A stretch of DNA of 64,000 bases from assembly GCA_049682815.1 (NCBI GenBank), contig JBAUII010000006.1, positions 11,132-75,131 of the forward strand. The letters are read 5' to 3'. Position numbers and translations under genes: made by a program. Below are positions 34,036 to 43,370 of the stretch, piece by piece. The stretch is from DASWID01 sp049682815 (lineage in GTDB: Bacteria > Desulfobacterota_D > UBA1144 > Nemesobacterales > CSP1-2). The notes beneath the pieces are model-generated. The model worked only from the letters and a program-made list of their open reading frames with translations, did not search any database and was not told the DNA's origin. Each line of letters opens with the position of its first letter. The stretch's first letter is position 1.

Positions 34036-34488
34036 TTGCCGATCGATTACTCAGAGCTAGAAGTGCAGTTAGTTAAGGATTTAAATACACAAGAGGGCTC
34101 CCTTTTTGTTCTTGTTAATGATGAGAATAATAATATATTGGAGTTTGTGTACCCGCTAAAACTCAGGGGTAACCTGGTACCGTTGAATACGAAGAGTCTA
34201 GTCGGAAAAGCCGTTGTGTCTGGTAAATCATTTATTGTAAATGACCTGAAGAAAGAGAAAAATGTGATGGTTCTTGACTGGCTTATGCGTATGGGAATGG
34301 AGCCCGTTCAAAAGGTAATCACGTATCCTATAATGCTTGGGGAACGGATAATAGCAGCCTTGATGGTGGTAAGGAGGGGTGACGCCTTAACTCAGGCTCC
34401 GGACTTCGGTCAAGAGGATTTAGAAAGGTTGAAGGGTCTCTTAGATAACAAGTTTTCGCTTCGTTTGGCAGCCGAGATGGCGGAGTGA
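34036..34488 (+). CDS. GAF-domain protein
   Basis: A 150-residue protein made almost entirely of one GAF-type domain, a small-molecule or redox-sensing module. EGSLFVLVNDENNNILEFVY, LVGKAVVSGKSFIVNDLKK and KVITYPIMLGERIIAALMVV follow the usual strand-helix order. No output domain or signal peptide is present, so it probably works through partner proteins. The start appears to be TTG at 34036 with AAGGA upstream. No ligand or partner is suggested by the neighbours. Confidence 0.75.
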   Translation: MPIDYSELEVQLVKDLNTQEGSLFVLVNDENNNILEFVYPLKLRGNLVPLNTKSLVGKAVVSGKSFIVNDLKKEKNVMVLDWLMRMGMEPVQKVITYPIMLGERIIAALMVVRRGDALTQAPDFGQEDLERLKGLLDNKFSLRLAAEMAE

Positions 34489-34716
34489 TAGAAAACGGGG
34501 TCAGGACCTTTTTTGACTAAACTGACTGGCTAATCCCCAATAACTTCCTACACTGATCGGGGCAAGGGATATAAGTTGACTTAACCCGAAAATGGTTTCC
34601 CACCCACCTGCCTAATTTACTCACACCACCCTTCGATTAAACTCAGGATGTTCGGATAGAGCGGTTCCTCCTGCGGGTGAATTCATATCCGTAGAATCAG
34701 AACTTTCAATGACTGG

Positions 34717-34756
34717 ACCCCATCCAGACCTTCCCCTTGAAAGGGGAAGGGAATGG
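34717..34756. repeat. C/G-tract hairpin repeat
   Basis: CCTTCCCCTT and AAGGGGAAGG form a stem of about 10 bp, preceded by CCCCATCC. It resembles half of the element at 22417-22503. Confidence 0.6.
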
Positions 34757-34901
34757 TTTTTGATTGGACTGATGAGGGCATCAGTCCCTACGATTGTTTG
34801 AAAGGACAAGGTGAACACACTTTGAACATTCGATTGAACTCAGGGCACAAGGTGCTTGGATTTGCAACTCAAATTTAATATTAATAACAATCCGCAGATG
34901 G

Positions 34902-34984
34902 ATAGCCGGGGTTTTCCAACCCCGGATATAGAGAAAATTATTCCATTCGAATGCGGGACAAGAATGTCCCGCGTATCGCGTTGG
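34902..34984 (-). repeat. REP-type two-hairpin element, copy D (inverted)
   Basis: Read on the minus strand it has GCGGGACATTCTTGTCCCGC, then CATTCGAATGGAATAATTTT-like spacer, then CCGGGGTTGGAAAACCCCGG. Both hairpins of copy C are present in the same order but on the opposite strand. Confidence 0.8.
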
Positions 34985-35029
34985 AAATGCGTAGCAGGCT
35001 TTGGAGCTTAAAGATAGGGTAGATCAAGA

Positions 35030-35058
35030 TTGACAGCGTCGCGATTTATCAATATTAT
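35030..35058 (+). promoter_or_regulatory. Sigma70-type promoter of the P450 gene
   Basis: TTGACA at 35030-35035 and TATTAT at 35053-35058 are separated by exactly 17 nt. The ATG of the P450 gene is 49 nt downstream, leaving a normal leader. Confidence 0.6.
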
Positions 35059-35106
35059 TGATTTTATTAACAGGAAGAAATATCTCTCGCAAGAAGATGA
35101 TATCCT

Positions 35107-36444
35107 ATGAGTAGGAATTTACTCCCGCCCGGTCCCAGAGGATTGCCGATGGTGGGCTCGCTTTTCGATTATTTCCGTGATATGCTCGGGTTTTTGCTGA
35201 GGATCGCTCAGGCTTATGGAGATATCGCATATTTCAGGCTTGGGTCAAGGCAGGTATATCTACTTAGTCATCCGGACTTTATTAAAGACGTCCTGGTAAC
35301 AAACCACAGGAATTTTCAGAAGAGCAGGGCGCTCCAGAGGTCGAAGATCGTTCTGGGTGAGGGTCTTCTCACAAGCGAGGGTGAGACCCATCTTAGGGAG
35401 CGGCGAATCATACAGCCTGTGTTTCACCAAAAGAGGATTAAAGCCTATGCCGATGTGATGACTGATTTCGCATCAGGGATCGGAGAGAATTGGGAAAACG
35501 GTGAAGTGGTTGACATACACAGGGAGATGATGCGCCTCACACTTGGAATCGTTGCAAAGACCCTTTTTGGAGCTGAAATTAAATCCGGGGCGGACGACAT
35601 TGGTAAATCTCTAACAACGATCGTCAATCAATTCCCGCGTATGCTTTTCCCGCTTTCGGAATATCTGGATAAAATTCCCCTGCTGAGTACACGCAAGTTT
35701 TTTAACGCCCTTGAGACACTCGATAGAACTGTCTACGACTTAATCGAAGAGGGAAGAAAAAGTAAAGAAGATAGGGACGACCTTCTCTCAATGTTACTTT
35801 CGGCCCAGGACGAAGAGGGCGGCGACGGTCTCACTGATCTGCAGGTTCGTGATGAGGTAATGACACTATTCCTGGCGGGACAGGAAAGCACTGCGAATTC
35901 TCTTGTATGGGCATGGTTCTTAATATCACAACATCCTTATATAGAAGAAAAGCTTCACGATGAGCTCGATTCTGTTTTGGGTGAGCGTTTGCCAGAGGTA
36001 GATGATCTAAAAAAACTTGTTTTTACAAGAATGGTCTTTTCAGAATCCTTGCGCCTTTATCCCCCTGCCTGGACAGTCGTTCGCCGCGCGATTGAAGATT
36101 ATCGGGTAGATGGATACGTTGTTCCGAGCGGCGCAGACATTTATATGAGCCAATATGTAGTTCATCACGATCCCAGGTTCTTTCCCGATCCTTTCAAGTT
36201 TGATCCAGAGCGCTGGAATCAGGACCAAACTTCTTCTCTTCCACAATTTGCGTACTTCCCATTTGGTGGAGGTCCCAGAGTATGCATAGGAGAATCATTT
36301 GCATGGATGGAGGGAATTATGCTGATAGCTGCAATCGCTTCAAAATGGAAAATGCACCTTGTGCCAGGCCAGAAGATTTTACCCAAACCCCTCATTACAA
36401 TTCGCCCAAAGCGAGGAATGAAGATGATAATGGAAAGACGTTAG
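35107..36444 (+). CDS. Cytochrome P450
   Basis: This is a soluble bacterial P450 monooxygenase of 445 residues. The I-helix motif FLAGQESTANSLVWAW provides the oxygen-activation Glu/Ser-Thr, ESLRLYPPAW is the ExxR helix, FDPERW is the PERF-like motif, and FGGGPRVCIG carries the heme ligand Cys393. The GPRGLPMVGSLF start resembles fatty-acid or steroid-type families rather than camphor P450s. There is no transmembrane anchor. No ferredoxin or reductase gene is adjacent, so electron donors are encoded elsewhere. It has its own promoter at 35030. The substrate cannot be inferred. Confidence 0.94.
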   Translation: MSRNLLPPGPRGLPMVGSLFDYFRDMLGFLLRIAQAYGDIAYFRLGSRQVYLLSHPDFIKDVLVTNHRNFQKSRALQRSKIVLGEGLLTSEGETHLRERRIIQPVFHQKRIKAYADVMTDFASGIGENWENGEVVDIHREMMRLTLGIVAKTLFGAEIKSGADDIGKSLTTIVNQFPRMLFPLSEYLDKIPLLSTRKFFNALETLDRTVYDLIEEGRKSKEDRDDLLSMLLSAQDEEGGDGLTDLQVRDEVMTLFLAGQESTANSLVWAWFLISQHPYIEEKLHDELDSVLGERLPEVDDLKKLVFTRMVFSESLRLYPPAWTVVRRAIEDYRVDGYVVPSGADIYMSQYVVHHDPRFFPDPFKFDPERWNQDQTSSLPQFAYFPFGGGPRVCIGESFAWMEGIMLIAAIASKWKMHLVPGQKILPKPLITIRPKRGMKMIMERR

Positions 36445-36478
36445 GATCGAAGGTTGCTTCCAGATTTCCAGATGTATT

Positions 36479-39211
36479 TTATTGCAACACCTTCTGTAGG
36501 TACCTGCCTGTGTATGATTCTTTTACTCTAGAAATCTCTTCAGGCGTGCCCTCTGCGACTATATAGCCTCCTTCTTCGCCGCCTTCGGGCCCGAGGTCTA
36601 TCACATGGTCAGCGGATTTAATAACATCAAGGTTGTGCTCAATAACTATTACTGTGTTGCCTGTGTCTACTAGTTTATTTAAAACCTTCAGGAGCTTTTT
36701 TATATCATCGGTGTGTAATCCAACCGTTGGCTCATCCAGTATATAAATGATGCCTTTTCCGCTCTTTCTGCCGAGTTCCCTCGCTATCTTTATCCTCTGC
36801 GCTTCTCCTCCGGAAAGTGTGGGTGCAGGCTGTCCAAGCTTTAGGTACCCGAGTCCAACATCTTGCAGGATCTTAAGTTTTCTGAGAAGTGCCGGTTCGC
36901 CGGTGAAAAAATTTATTGAGTGGTCGATTGTCATATCGAGGACCTGATCAATGTTCATGGATTTATACATTACCTCTAGCACTTCCTTCCTGAATCTCTT
37001 TCCATTACATTCCTCACAGGTTACATAGACATCGGCCAAAAAGTGCATCTCAACCTTTTGTCTTCCCTCTCCCTCACATTTTTCGCATCGGCCTCCAGAA
37101 ACATTAAATGAAAAGTGCGAGGGGGAGAATCTTTTTCTTCTCGCATCCCATGTGTTTGCCATGATGTTTCTTATTTCATCGTACGCCTTAATGTAGGTGG
37201 CAGGATTTGATCTGGAGCTTTTGCCAATTGGTGATTGATCAAGCATTACAACATTTGAAATATATGAGATGCCTTTAATCTCTTTAAATCTGCCAGTCTT
37301 TTCAATTTCCCCGTTGAACTTTCTGGCAAGTGCGGAGTAGAGAACATCGTTTATAAGCGAGCTCTTTCCAGAGCCTGAAACGCCCGTTACGCAAATCATA
37401 GTCCCAAGCGGGAAGGAAACTGTTAGATCCTTGAGGTTATTCTCGGATGCGCCAATCACCGTTATTTGCTTGGCGCCGGTTTTTCTCCTTTTTCCAGGTA
37501 CGGGAATGGATAATTCATTTTTCATGTATAAGTTTGTGATGGAATTATTGGATTTATTGAGAAACTCTTCCAGAGAACCGGTACCTACGATTCTACCTCC
37601 ACCTTTTCCTGATAAGGGGCCAAGCTCAATGATATAATCAGCAGACCTTATCATCTCAAAATCATGTTCTACCACCACAACCGTATTGTCTCGATCCCTT
37701 AACTCCTTGATTATTGAAATCAGTCGGTTGATATCTCTTGGGTGAAGACCTATGGATGGTTCGTCCATTATATATAGTGTTTCCGTAAGACTTGACCCTA
37801 GCTGGCAAGCAAGACTGACCCTTTGCGCTTCACCGCCGGAGAGCGTTTTGGTCATTCTGGATAACGTTATATACTCCAGCCCAACTTTGATTAGAAAATC
37901 AATTCTCGATCTTATTTGTTTTAGTATTTCATCTGAGATATGCTGTTCATATTCCGTAAGTTTAATGCTGTCAAAGAAAGATTTCAGGTTTTTTATGGGC
38001 AGATCTGTAAGGTATGAAATGGTTTTGCCGGTTATTCTTACCGACAACGCTTCCTCCTTCAGCCTACTACCATTGCAGCTATTGCAGTTAAAGGCAGATC
38101 TATATCTGCTCAGAAATACCCTCACATGGAGCTTGTAGTTTTTCTCTTCCAGTCTTCGAAAATATCCAAATATGCCAGGGAAGTTGCCGTTTCCGTTGAA
38201 TAGTAGTTCTTTCCCCGCGTTGGAAATTTTTTTGTAGGGTGTGTTTATATCAATTCCATTTTCCATGCTAAATTGCAATAACTTTCTCATACGATTCTTA
38301 AATGAAGGTTTTGTAAATGGCTCAATGGCCCCTTCTGCAAGGCTCCTTTCAGGATCTGGAACAACCAGATCTGGATCAACCTGCAGTATGTTTCCAAATC
38401 CCCTACACTCAGAGCAGGCTCCTTGAGGACTGTTGAATGAGAAGAGCAGGGGGGTTGGATCGTTAAAACGAATTTTACAGTAAGGGCATTCGAGTCCTTT
38501 TGAGTATTTCAGGACATCACCGTTGAGTATATTGATGTTGAGATTTTTATTTTCACGAAATGCTAGCTCAAGGGAGTCTATAATCCTGGATCTGTATTGT
38601 TCTCTTATCTCTACTCTATCTACAACTATTTCCGATTGTTCGGGTATTTTTTTTAGTTCCTCAACGTCAAATATTTTCCCGTCCTTAAGTATCCTGATAA
38701 AGCCCTTCATGAGTAGATCGCCAGGAGTGAAATCAATCTTTCCTTTCAGCGGAAGTGTTATCGTGGCTTTCTTGCCTTCGTATTTTTCAAGAAGTTCACC
38801 TAAGATTGCTTGTGGAGAATGATCCTTTACCTCTCTCCCACAATCAGGGCAGTAGATCTTTCCAATCTTTGCGAAGAGGAGTCTGAGGTAGTCGTAGATT
38901 TCAGTCGTTGTACCCACAGTGGAGCGCGAGCTTTTGATCTGGTTTCTACTCTCAATCGCAATTGACGGGGGAAGTCCGCTGATGTCGTCCATATCCGGCC
39001 TGTCAACTCGCTCCAGAAATTGCCTGGCGTAAGTGGATAGACATTCGACGTATCTTCTGAGGCCCTCGGCATAGATCGTATCAAGTGCCAGAGATGACTT
39101 TCCCGAGCCGCTTAGACCTGTAATCACGGTGTAGTTATGCCAGGGAATTGACACATTGATATTTTTTAGATTATTTTCCCTTGCTCCGATAACGGTGATC
39201 TCGCCTTTCAT
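36479..39211 (-). CDS. uvrA: Excinuclease ABC subunit A
   Basis: UvrA recognises damaged DNA in nucleotide excision repair. It has two ABC modules: the first Walker A GLSGSGKSSLALDTIYAEG and a signature LSGGEAQRVSLACQLGS, the second GVSGSGKSSLINDVL and LSGGEAQRIKIARELG. Zinc-finger pairs CPDCGREV, CPYC and CEKCEGEG with CEECNGKR are present. The start at 39211 (MKGEITVIGARENNLKN) is family-like; the frame is open seven codons further. At 910 residues it is slightly short but complete. It is convergent with P450 by only 34 bp. Confidence 0.96.
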   Translation of the reverse strand: MKGEITVIGARENNLKNINVSIPWHNYTVITGLSGSGKSSLALDTIYAEGLRRYVECLSTYARQFLERVDRPDMDDISGLPPSIAIESRNQIKSSRSTVGTTTEIYDYLRLLFAKIGKIYCPDCGREVKDHSPQAILGELLEKYEGKKATITLPLKGKIDFTPGDLLMKGFIRILKDGKIFDVEELKKIPEQSEIVVDRVEIREQYRSRIIDSLELAFRENKNLNINILNGDVLKYSKGLECPYCKIRFNDPTPLLFSFNSPQGACSECRGFGNILQVDPDLVVPDPERSLAEGAIEPFTKPSFKNRMRKLLQFSMENGIDINTPYKKISNAGKELLFNGNGNFPGIFGYFRRLEEKNYKLHVRVFLSRYRSAFNCNSCNGSRLKEEALSVRITGKTISYLTDLPIKNLKSFFDSIKLTEYEQHISDEILKQIRSRIDFLIKVGLEYITLSRMTKTLSGGEAQRVSLACQLGSSLTETLYIMDEPSIGLHPRDINRLISIIKELRDRDNTVVVVEHDFEMIRSADYIIELGPLSGKGGGRIVGTGSLEEFLNKSNNSITNLYMKNELSIPVPGKRRKTGAKQITVIGASENNLKDLTVSFPLGTMICVTGVSGSGKSSLINDVLYSALARKFNGEIEKTGRFKEIKGISYISNVVMLDQSPIGKSSRSNPATYIKAYDEIRNIMANTWDARRKRFSPSHFSFNVSGGRCEKCEGEGRQKVEMHFLADVYVTCEECNGKRFRKEVLEVMYKSMNIDQVLDMTIDHSINFFTGEPALLRKLKILQDVGLGYLKLGQPAPTLSGGEAQRIKIARELGRKSGKGIIYILDEPTVGLHTDDIKKLLKVLNKLVDTGNTVIVIEHNLDVIKSADHVIDLGPEGGEEGGYIVAEGTPEEISRVKESYTGRYLQKVLQ

Positions 39212-39252
39212 AATACGGTTGTTCAGCCACAAATTAACCTGAAACTAAAAAA

Positions 39253-39295
39253 TGATGCAGTATGCATGATACATGATACATGATCCACGATGTAC
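39253..39295. repeat. Degenerate 7-bp tandem repeats (locus 4, single arm)
   Basis: About six units of the GATGCAG/CATGATA/CATGATCC type occur here, in the orientation of the left arm of locus 1. No matching right arm is seen before the HAD gene. It lies in the gap between the uvrA start and the HAD gene stop. Confidence 0.65.
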
Positions 39296-39379
39296 GTTAA
39301 GTCATGAACCCTTAAGCCTGGTGATTGAACAGTCAAAGTTGTATGCAATATTTCTCAGATATGGGGAATTGCTGAGCAT

Positions 39380-40096
39380 TTAAGCCTGTAGTTGCGCTAT
39401 GATTTCTGATAGGCTTTTGACCTCTAATATCTGAGTTCCGTCCAGCCTCTGGATCCGTCTTTTGTTTAACCATATTACATCTAATCCGGCGTTTCGTCCC
39501 CCAAGCACGTCTGAGCCATATAAATCACCGATATGTAGTGCCTCTGACGACGAGATATTCAGCTTTTCGAGCGCGAATTGGAAAATACGTGAATCGGGTT
39601 TAACAAAACCCAGATTTGTGGAGTCTGCTATTATATCGAAATAGTTCTTTATCCCCACTTCTTCGCATTTCTCTTGAGTTGTCCCGTCATTATTGGAGAT
39701 TACACCAAGGACCAATCCCCTATCTTTTAGTAGCTCAATGAGTTCAATAGCTCCCGGGAGCGCAGATCTTGTATAGTCTATTCCCCTCAGGGCCGCCCTT
39801 ATTCTCTCTCGAATGATTCTACTCTCTCCTTCGAGCGACAGGTGTTTGCATAGTTTAGGGAAAAACCATTCTCTGTACTCCAGAGGAGAGATTGTTCCTC
39901 TTTCCAGATATTTTTTATGTACTTCGTAATCAGTCTTCAGATAAGCACTCTCAAACTCATCATCCGAAACATGGTATCCACAATCTCTAAACGCTAAGGC
40001 GAGCCTGATCAAGTAGGGAGGATTTGTTGAGGCTAGAGTGTCCCCAAAGTCAAAGAAAATCGCCTTCTTGAGATTTGATTGAATCGTTTCGAACAT
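39380..40096 (-). CDS. HAD-family hydrolase
   Basis: This is a 238-residue haloacid-dehalogenase-type phosphatase with a helical cap after the first motif. IFFDFGDTLAS is motif I (nucleophile Asp), VISNNDGTT motif II, KPDSRIF the Lys of motif III, and HIGDLYGSDVLGGRNAG motif IV. This order matches phosphoglycolate phosphatase or YjjG-like enzymes, but the substrate is not assigned. It is divergent from glyA, sharing a 104-bp intergenic region. Confidence 0.88.
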   Translation of the reverse strand: MFETIQSNLKKAIFFDFGDTLASTNPPYLIRLALAFRDCGYHVSDDEFESAYLKTDYEVHKKYLERGTISPLEYREWFFPKLCKHLSLEGESRIIRERIRAALRGIDYTRSALPGAIELIELLKDRGLVLGVISNNDGTTQEKCEEVGIKNYFDIIADSTNLGFVKPDSRIFQFALEKLNISSSEALHIGDLYGSDVLGGRNAGLDVIWLNKRRIQRLDGTQILEVKSLSEIIAQLQA

Positions 40097-40200
40097 TTAA
40101 GTTTGTTATATTATTGATACATGTTTTTATTATTTTTACCAGCTTGAATAAGATTGTAAATTGATATACCATGTACTGGGACTTTTGGAGAGAGATTTAA

Positions 40201-41478
40201 ATGTTAAACCTAAAAATCGTAGATCCGGAAATCGCCGACGCAATCCAGCGTGAAATTGAACGTCAAGAATGGAAACTAGAGCTTATCGCTTCTGAAAACT
40301 ATGTCAGCGATGCGGTACTGGAGGCGATGGGGTCTGTCCTTACAAACAAGTATGCCGAGGGCCTCCCTGGAAAGAGATATTACGGCGGTTGCGAATACGT
40401 TGATGTTGCCGAATCGCTGGCTATAGAACGGGCAAAGAAGCTCTTTGGAGCAGATGCGGTAAATGTACAACCCCATTCTGGTGCCCAGGCAAATATGGCG
40501 GTCTATTTTGCTGCCTTAGAGCCTGGCGACACTATCCTTGGCATGAATTTATCGCATGGTGGGCACCTGACACACGGGAGCCCGGTGAATTTCTCTGGCA
40601 GGCTTTATAATGTAATCCCTTATGGTGTTAGGGAGGATAACAATCAAATAGACTATGATGAGGTGAGGGATCTAGCCATCAAAAACAATCCAAAGCTTAT
40701 CATCGCTGGCTGGAGTGCCTATCCTAGGGATATCGATTTCAAAAGGTTTCGCGAAATAGCGGATGAAAGCGGGTCATTACTTTTGGCTGATATAGCTCAT
40801 CCCGCAGGCCTCGTAGTTGCGGGACTCTACTCGAGTCCGATTCCACACTGCGATTTCATTACGACTACCACGCATAAAACACTGAGAGGGCCAAGGGGTG
40901 GGATGGTGATGATGAAAAAGGAGCATGAAAAAATCATAAACAGCCGGGTTTTTCCGGGAACACAGGGTGGTCCATTGATGCATATCATAGCAGCAAAAGC
41001 GGTGGCTTTCAAAGAAGCGCTGCGACCAGAGTTTATTGACTATCAAAAGCAAGTCGTTAAAAATGCAAAGAAATTGGGTGAATGCCTGTCGAGGGATGGG
41101 TTCAGATTGGTTTCTGGCGGTACAGACACGCACCTTGTGCTGGTGGATCTTAGGGAAACCGATCTGACAGGTAAATTGGCTGAGGAAACCCTAGAATCTG
41201 CCGGTATAACAGTAAATAAAAATGCTGTTCCGTTTGATCCTAGGCCACCTGCAATTTCCAGCGGAATCAGGATTGGCACACCCGCTGTGACCACGAGGGG
41301 GATGAAGGAGGGTGAAATCGAAGTTATCGCGGGCTTGATAAAAGAGGCTCTAGATAACACGGGTAATGCGAGAGTGTTAACAAGAATTGAGGAACGCGTG
41401 AAGGAACTTTGTAGTGATTTCCCGATATATAGACATAAACTGAATGAAATGCCCTTACTGCACAGGTCAAAGAAATAA
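40201..41478 (+). CDS. glyA: Serine hydroxymethyltransferase
   Basis: GlyA interconverts serine and glycine using PLP and tetrahydrofolate, supplying one-carbon units. The internal aldimine Lys226 lies in TTTTHKTLRGPRGG. EIERQEWKLELIASENYVS, NVQPHSGAQANMAVYFA, LLADIAHPAGLV and FPGTQGGPLMHIIAAKAVAF are all typical. The 425-residue length is normal. A weak TTGAAT/TACCAT pair at 40144-40172 may be its promoter. Its last 35 nt overlap the start of nrdR. Confidence 0.96.
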   Translation: MLNLKIVDPEIADAIQREIERQEWKLELIASENYVSDAVLEAMGSVLTNKYAEGLPGKRYYGGCEYVDVAESLAIERAKKLFGADAVNVQPHSGAQANMAVYFAALEPGDTILGMNLSHGGHLTHGSPVNFSGRLYNVIPYGVREDNNQIDYDEVRDLAIKNNPKLIIAGWSAYPRDIDFKRFREIADESGSLLLADIAHPAGLVVAGLYSSPIPHCDFITTTTHKTLRGPRGGMVMMKKEHEKIINSRVFPGTQGGPLMHIIAAKAVAFKEALRPEFIDYQKQVVKNAKKLGECLSRDGFRLVSGGTDTHLVLVDLRETDLTGKLAEETLESAGITVNKNAVPFDPRPPAISSGIRIGTPAVTTRGMKEGEIEVIAGLIKEALDNTGNARVLTRIEERVKELCSDFPIYRHKLNEMPLLHRSKK

Positions 41479-41989
41479 GGTTATAGACTCTCGATTAAAC
41501 AGGGAACGTGAGTCTATAAGGAGACGCAGGGAATGCCTTGATTGCGGGAGGCGCTTTACTACCTATGAAAAGGTGGAAGACTTCAGCCTGATGGTAATAA
41601 AGAAAGATGGCAGTAGGGAATCATTCGATAAGAATAAGATTACGATGGGAATGATCAAGGCATGTGAAAAGCGACCGATAAGTATCAATGTCATTGAGGA
41701 TTTCATATCGGAGTTAGAACGGGAGCTTCACGAAAGGGGAGAAAGAGAAGTGGAAAGCCAGGAGATTGGAGAGAGGGTAATAAAGAAACTTTATGAGATT
41801 GATGAGGTCGCATACGTAAGATTTGCCTCAGTTTACAGATCATTTAAGGATGTGAACCAATTTATGGATGAGTTAAGAGATCTTCTTAAAGACAAGGAAA
41901 GAGCGACGGACGGCCAAAAGTTAGGTACAGAGAAAGGACAGACTTCAAAACCCACTCTCGAGCTTTTGAAGACAGAGGATGACAAATAG
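41444..41989 (+). CDS. nrdR: Transcriptional regulator NrdR
   Basis: NrdR represses ribonucleotide reductase genes in response to nucleotide state. It has an N-terminal zinc ribbon with Cys3, Cys6, Cys31 and Cys34 (MKCPYC ... CLDCG), a VIDSRLNRERESIRRRREC segment, and an ATP-cone domain with VIKKDGSRESFDKNKI. The C-terminus extends about 30 residues beyond the usual 150-160 with polar sequence. It overlaps glyA by 35 nt and tatD by 11 nt, so glyA-nrdR-tatD form one operon. Confidence 0.95.
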   Translation: MKCPYCTGQRNKVIDSRLNRERESIRRRRECLDCGRRFTTYEKVEDFSLMVIKKDGSRESFDKNKITMGMIKACEKRPISINVIEDFISELERELHERGEREVESQEIGERVIKKLYEIDEVAYVRFASVYRSFKDVNQFMDELRDLLKDKERATDGQKLGTEKGQTSKPTLELLKTEDDK

Positions 41990-42755
41990 GGCTGTTTTAG
42001 TCGATACCCATGCCCATCTGGAGGTCGTTGAGTCTATTTCAGAGGTTATCGATAGGGCATTTAAGAATGGTGTCGAAACTGTAGTTGCCGTTTCTTCAGA
42101 CCTGGATTCCTCGAGAAGAACCATCGAAATTTCTAATTCCTTCCAGACAGTTTATTCTGCAGTTGGGATCCATCCGCATGAGGCTTCGAGTTTTAACGAG
42201 AGTGCGCTTGCTCAATTGGCGAATTTCGTCGGTGAAAAAAGGGTCAAGGCTATAGGAGAGACTGGACTTGATTACCACTACTCACATTCAAACAGGGGAT
42301 CCCAGATTATTTCTTTCACTAATCATATAGGGCTATCAATACAATCCGATCTGCCTTTGATTATACATATCAGGGAAGCCTTCTCGGATGTCTTAAATAT
42401 CTTACGCAAGCCGGATTTTTCAAATGCCCGTGGGGTCATTCATTGTTTTACGGGTGATTATGAAACTGCGAAAGGGTTTATCGACCTCGGATTTTTTATT
42501 TCATTGTCTGGGATTGTTACTTTTAAGAATGCGGAAAATGTGCGAGATGCAGCAAAAAGGATTCCCCTTGATAGAATGCTGATTGAAACCGACTCACCAT
42601 ACCTGGCTCCCGTTCCTTTCAGGGGTAAGCGAAATGAACCTGCCTATGTAATACATGTTGCTGAAAAAATAGCTGAATTAAGAGGGACATCATACGAGAA
42701 GATAGCCGAGATAACAACAATAAATGCAAGAGAGTTATTTAAGCTAGAAGGATAG
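41979..42755 (+). CDS. tatD: TatD-family metal-dependent hydrolase
   Basis: This is a TIM-barrel nuclease of the TatD family with divalent-metal ligands. The motifs VDTHAHLEVVE, AVGIHPHEASSF, AIGETGLDYHYSHS, LIIHIREAF, VIHCFTGDYETA and IETDSPYLAPVPFRG follow in family order. The 258-residue length is usual. These enzymes act as 3'-5' DNA exonucleases or deacylases. It overlaps nrdR by 11 nt at its start and closes the operon. Confidence 0.93.
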   Translation: MTNRAVLVDTHAHLEVVESISEVIDRAFKNGVETVVAVSSDLDSSRRTIEISNSFQTVYSAVGIHPHEASSFNESALAQLANFVGEKRVKAIGETGLDYHYSHSNRGSQIISFTNHIGLSIQSDLPLIIHIREAFSDVLNILRKPDFSNARGVIHCFTGDYETAKGFIDLGFFISLSGIVTFKNAENVRDAAKRIPLDRMLIETDSPYLAPVPFRGKRNEPAYVIHVAEKIAELRGTSYEKIAEITTINARELFKLEG

Positions 42756-43008
42756 CTTCCCTCCGGATCATGACCTCATGATTTTAAGAAGATTGCTTTA
42801 ACTAATGAATTCCCCGCAATTTCCTACGGGGCTTCCCCTCACGCGTCATGGGAAACACATTCGCATTCCTCTTTCACTTCTTTGTCTTGATACAAAGAAA
42901 CAATGCTTCGATAGTTCGACATGCTCACCACTCAGCACAGGTCCTTCGATAGTTCGACCCTTCAACGGGCTCACTACTCAGTTCAAGGCTGTCAGAAATC
43001 CTCCTTTA

Positions 43009-43075
43009 GAAATGGATAAAATTCTCAAATCCCCCTACGTCCCCCCTTTATCTAAAGGGGGGAGAGGTTTGTAGT
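43009..43075. repeat. C/G-tract hairpin repeat
   Basis: CCCCCCTTTA and TAAAGGGGGG form a stem of 10 bp around a TC loop. The flanks resemble the element at 22417-22503. Confidence 0.55.
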
Positions 43076-43135
43076 GGAGTTTCTGGGGCAGGTGCTAGAT
43101 TTCTCTTATTCACGTTGCTGTCGTCCAGCATCGGT

Positions 43136-43176
43136 TCCTCCCCTTTGTACAAAGGGGAGTTAGAGGGGATTTTAAC
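43136..43176. repeat. C/G-tract hairpin repeat
   Basis: CTCCCCTTTGT and ACAAAGGGGAG are perfectly complementary, 11 bp with no loop bases between them. It is a further relative of the 22417-22503 element. Confidence 0.6.
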
Positions 43177-43370
43177 GTCTTCGTTTCTGATTTTTTTAAC
43201 GCAATTTTTGGAAGGCCGTTTAAACCCTTTTAACTTTCAGGTTCTATCATGATAACATGCAGCTTGCTGCTGGGAGTTTCATTCGTGATTTATTGTTTTA
43301 TCGGCGGGGCTTTTTGTATAATTAGGAACTCAGTTAAGATTTATTTCGGGAATTCTAAACCTTGGGTAAC

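Larger units (their letters stand above)
34489..35029. other. Gene-free repeat-rich stretch before the P450 gene
   Basis: No gene was found. It holds a lone transposon end at 34497 (GGGGTCAGGACC), a C/G-tract hairpin at 34717-34756 (CCTTCCCCTTGAAAGGGGAAGG region), and an inverted REP element at 34902-34984. Confidence 0.6.
42756..43370. other. Gene-free 615-bp repeat stretch
   Basis: No credible gene was found. It carries two copies of CTTCGATAGTTCGAC with following CTCAC(C/T)ACTCAG segments (about 42907-42985), and C/G-tract hairpins at 43009-43075 (CCCCCCTTTATCTAAAGGGG) and 43136-43176 (CTCCCCTTTGTACAAAGGGG). Confidence 0.6.
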
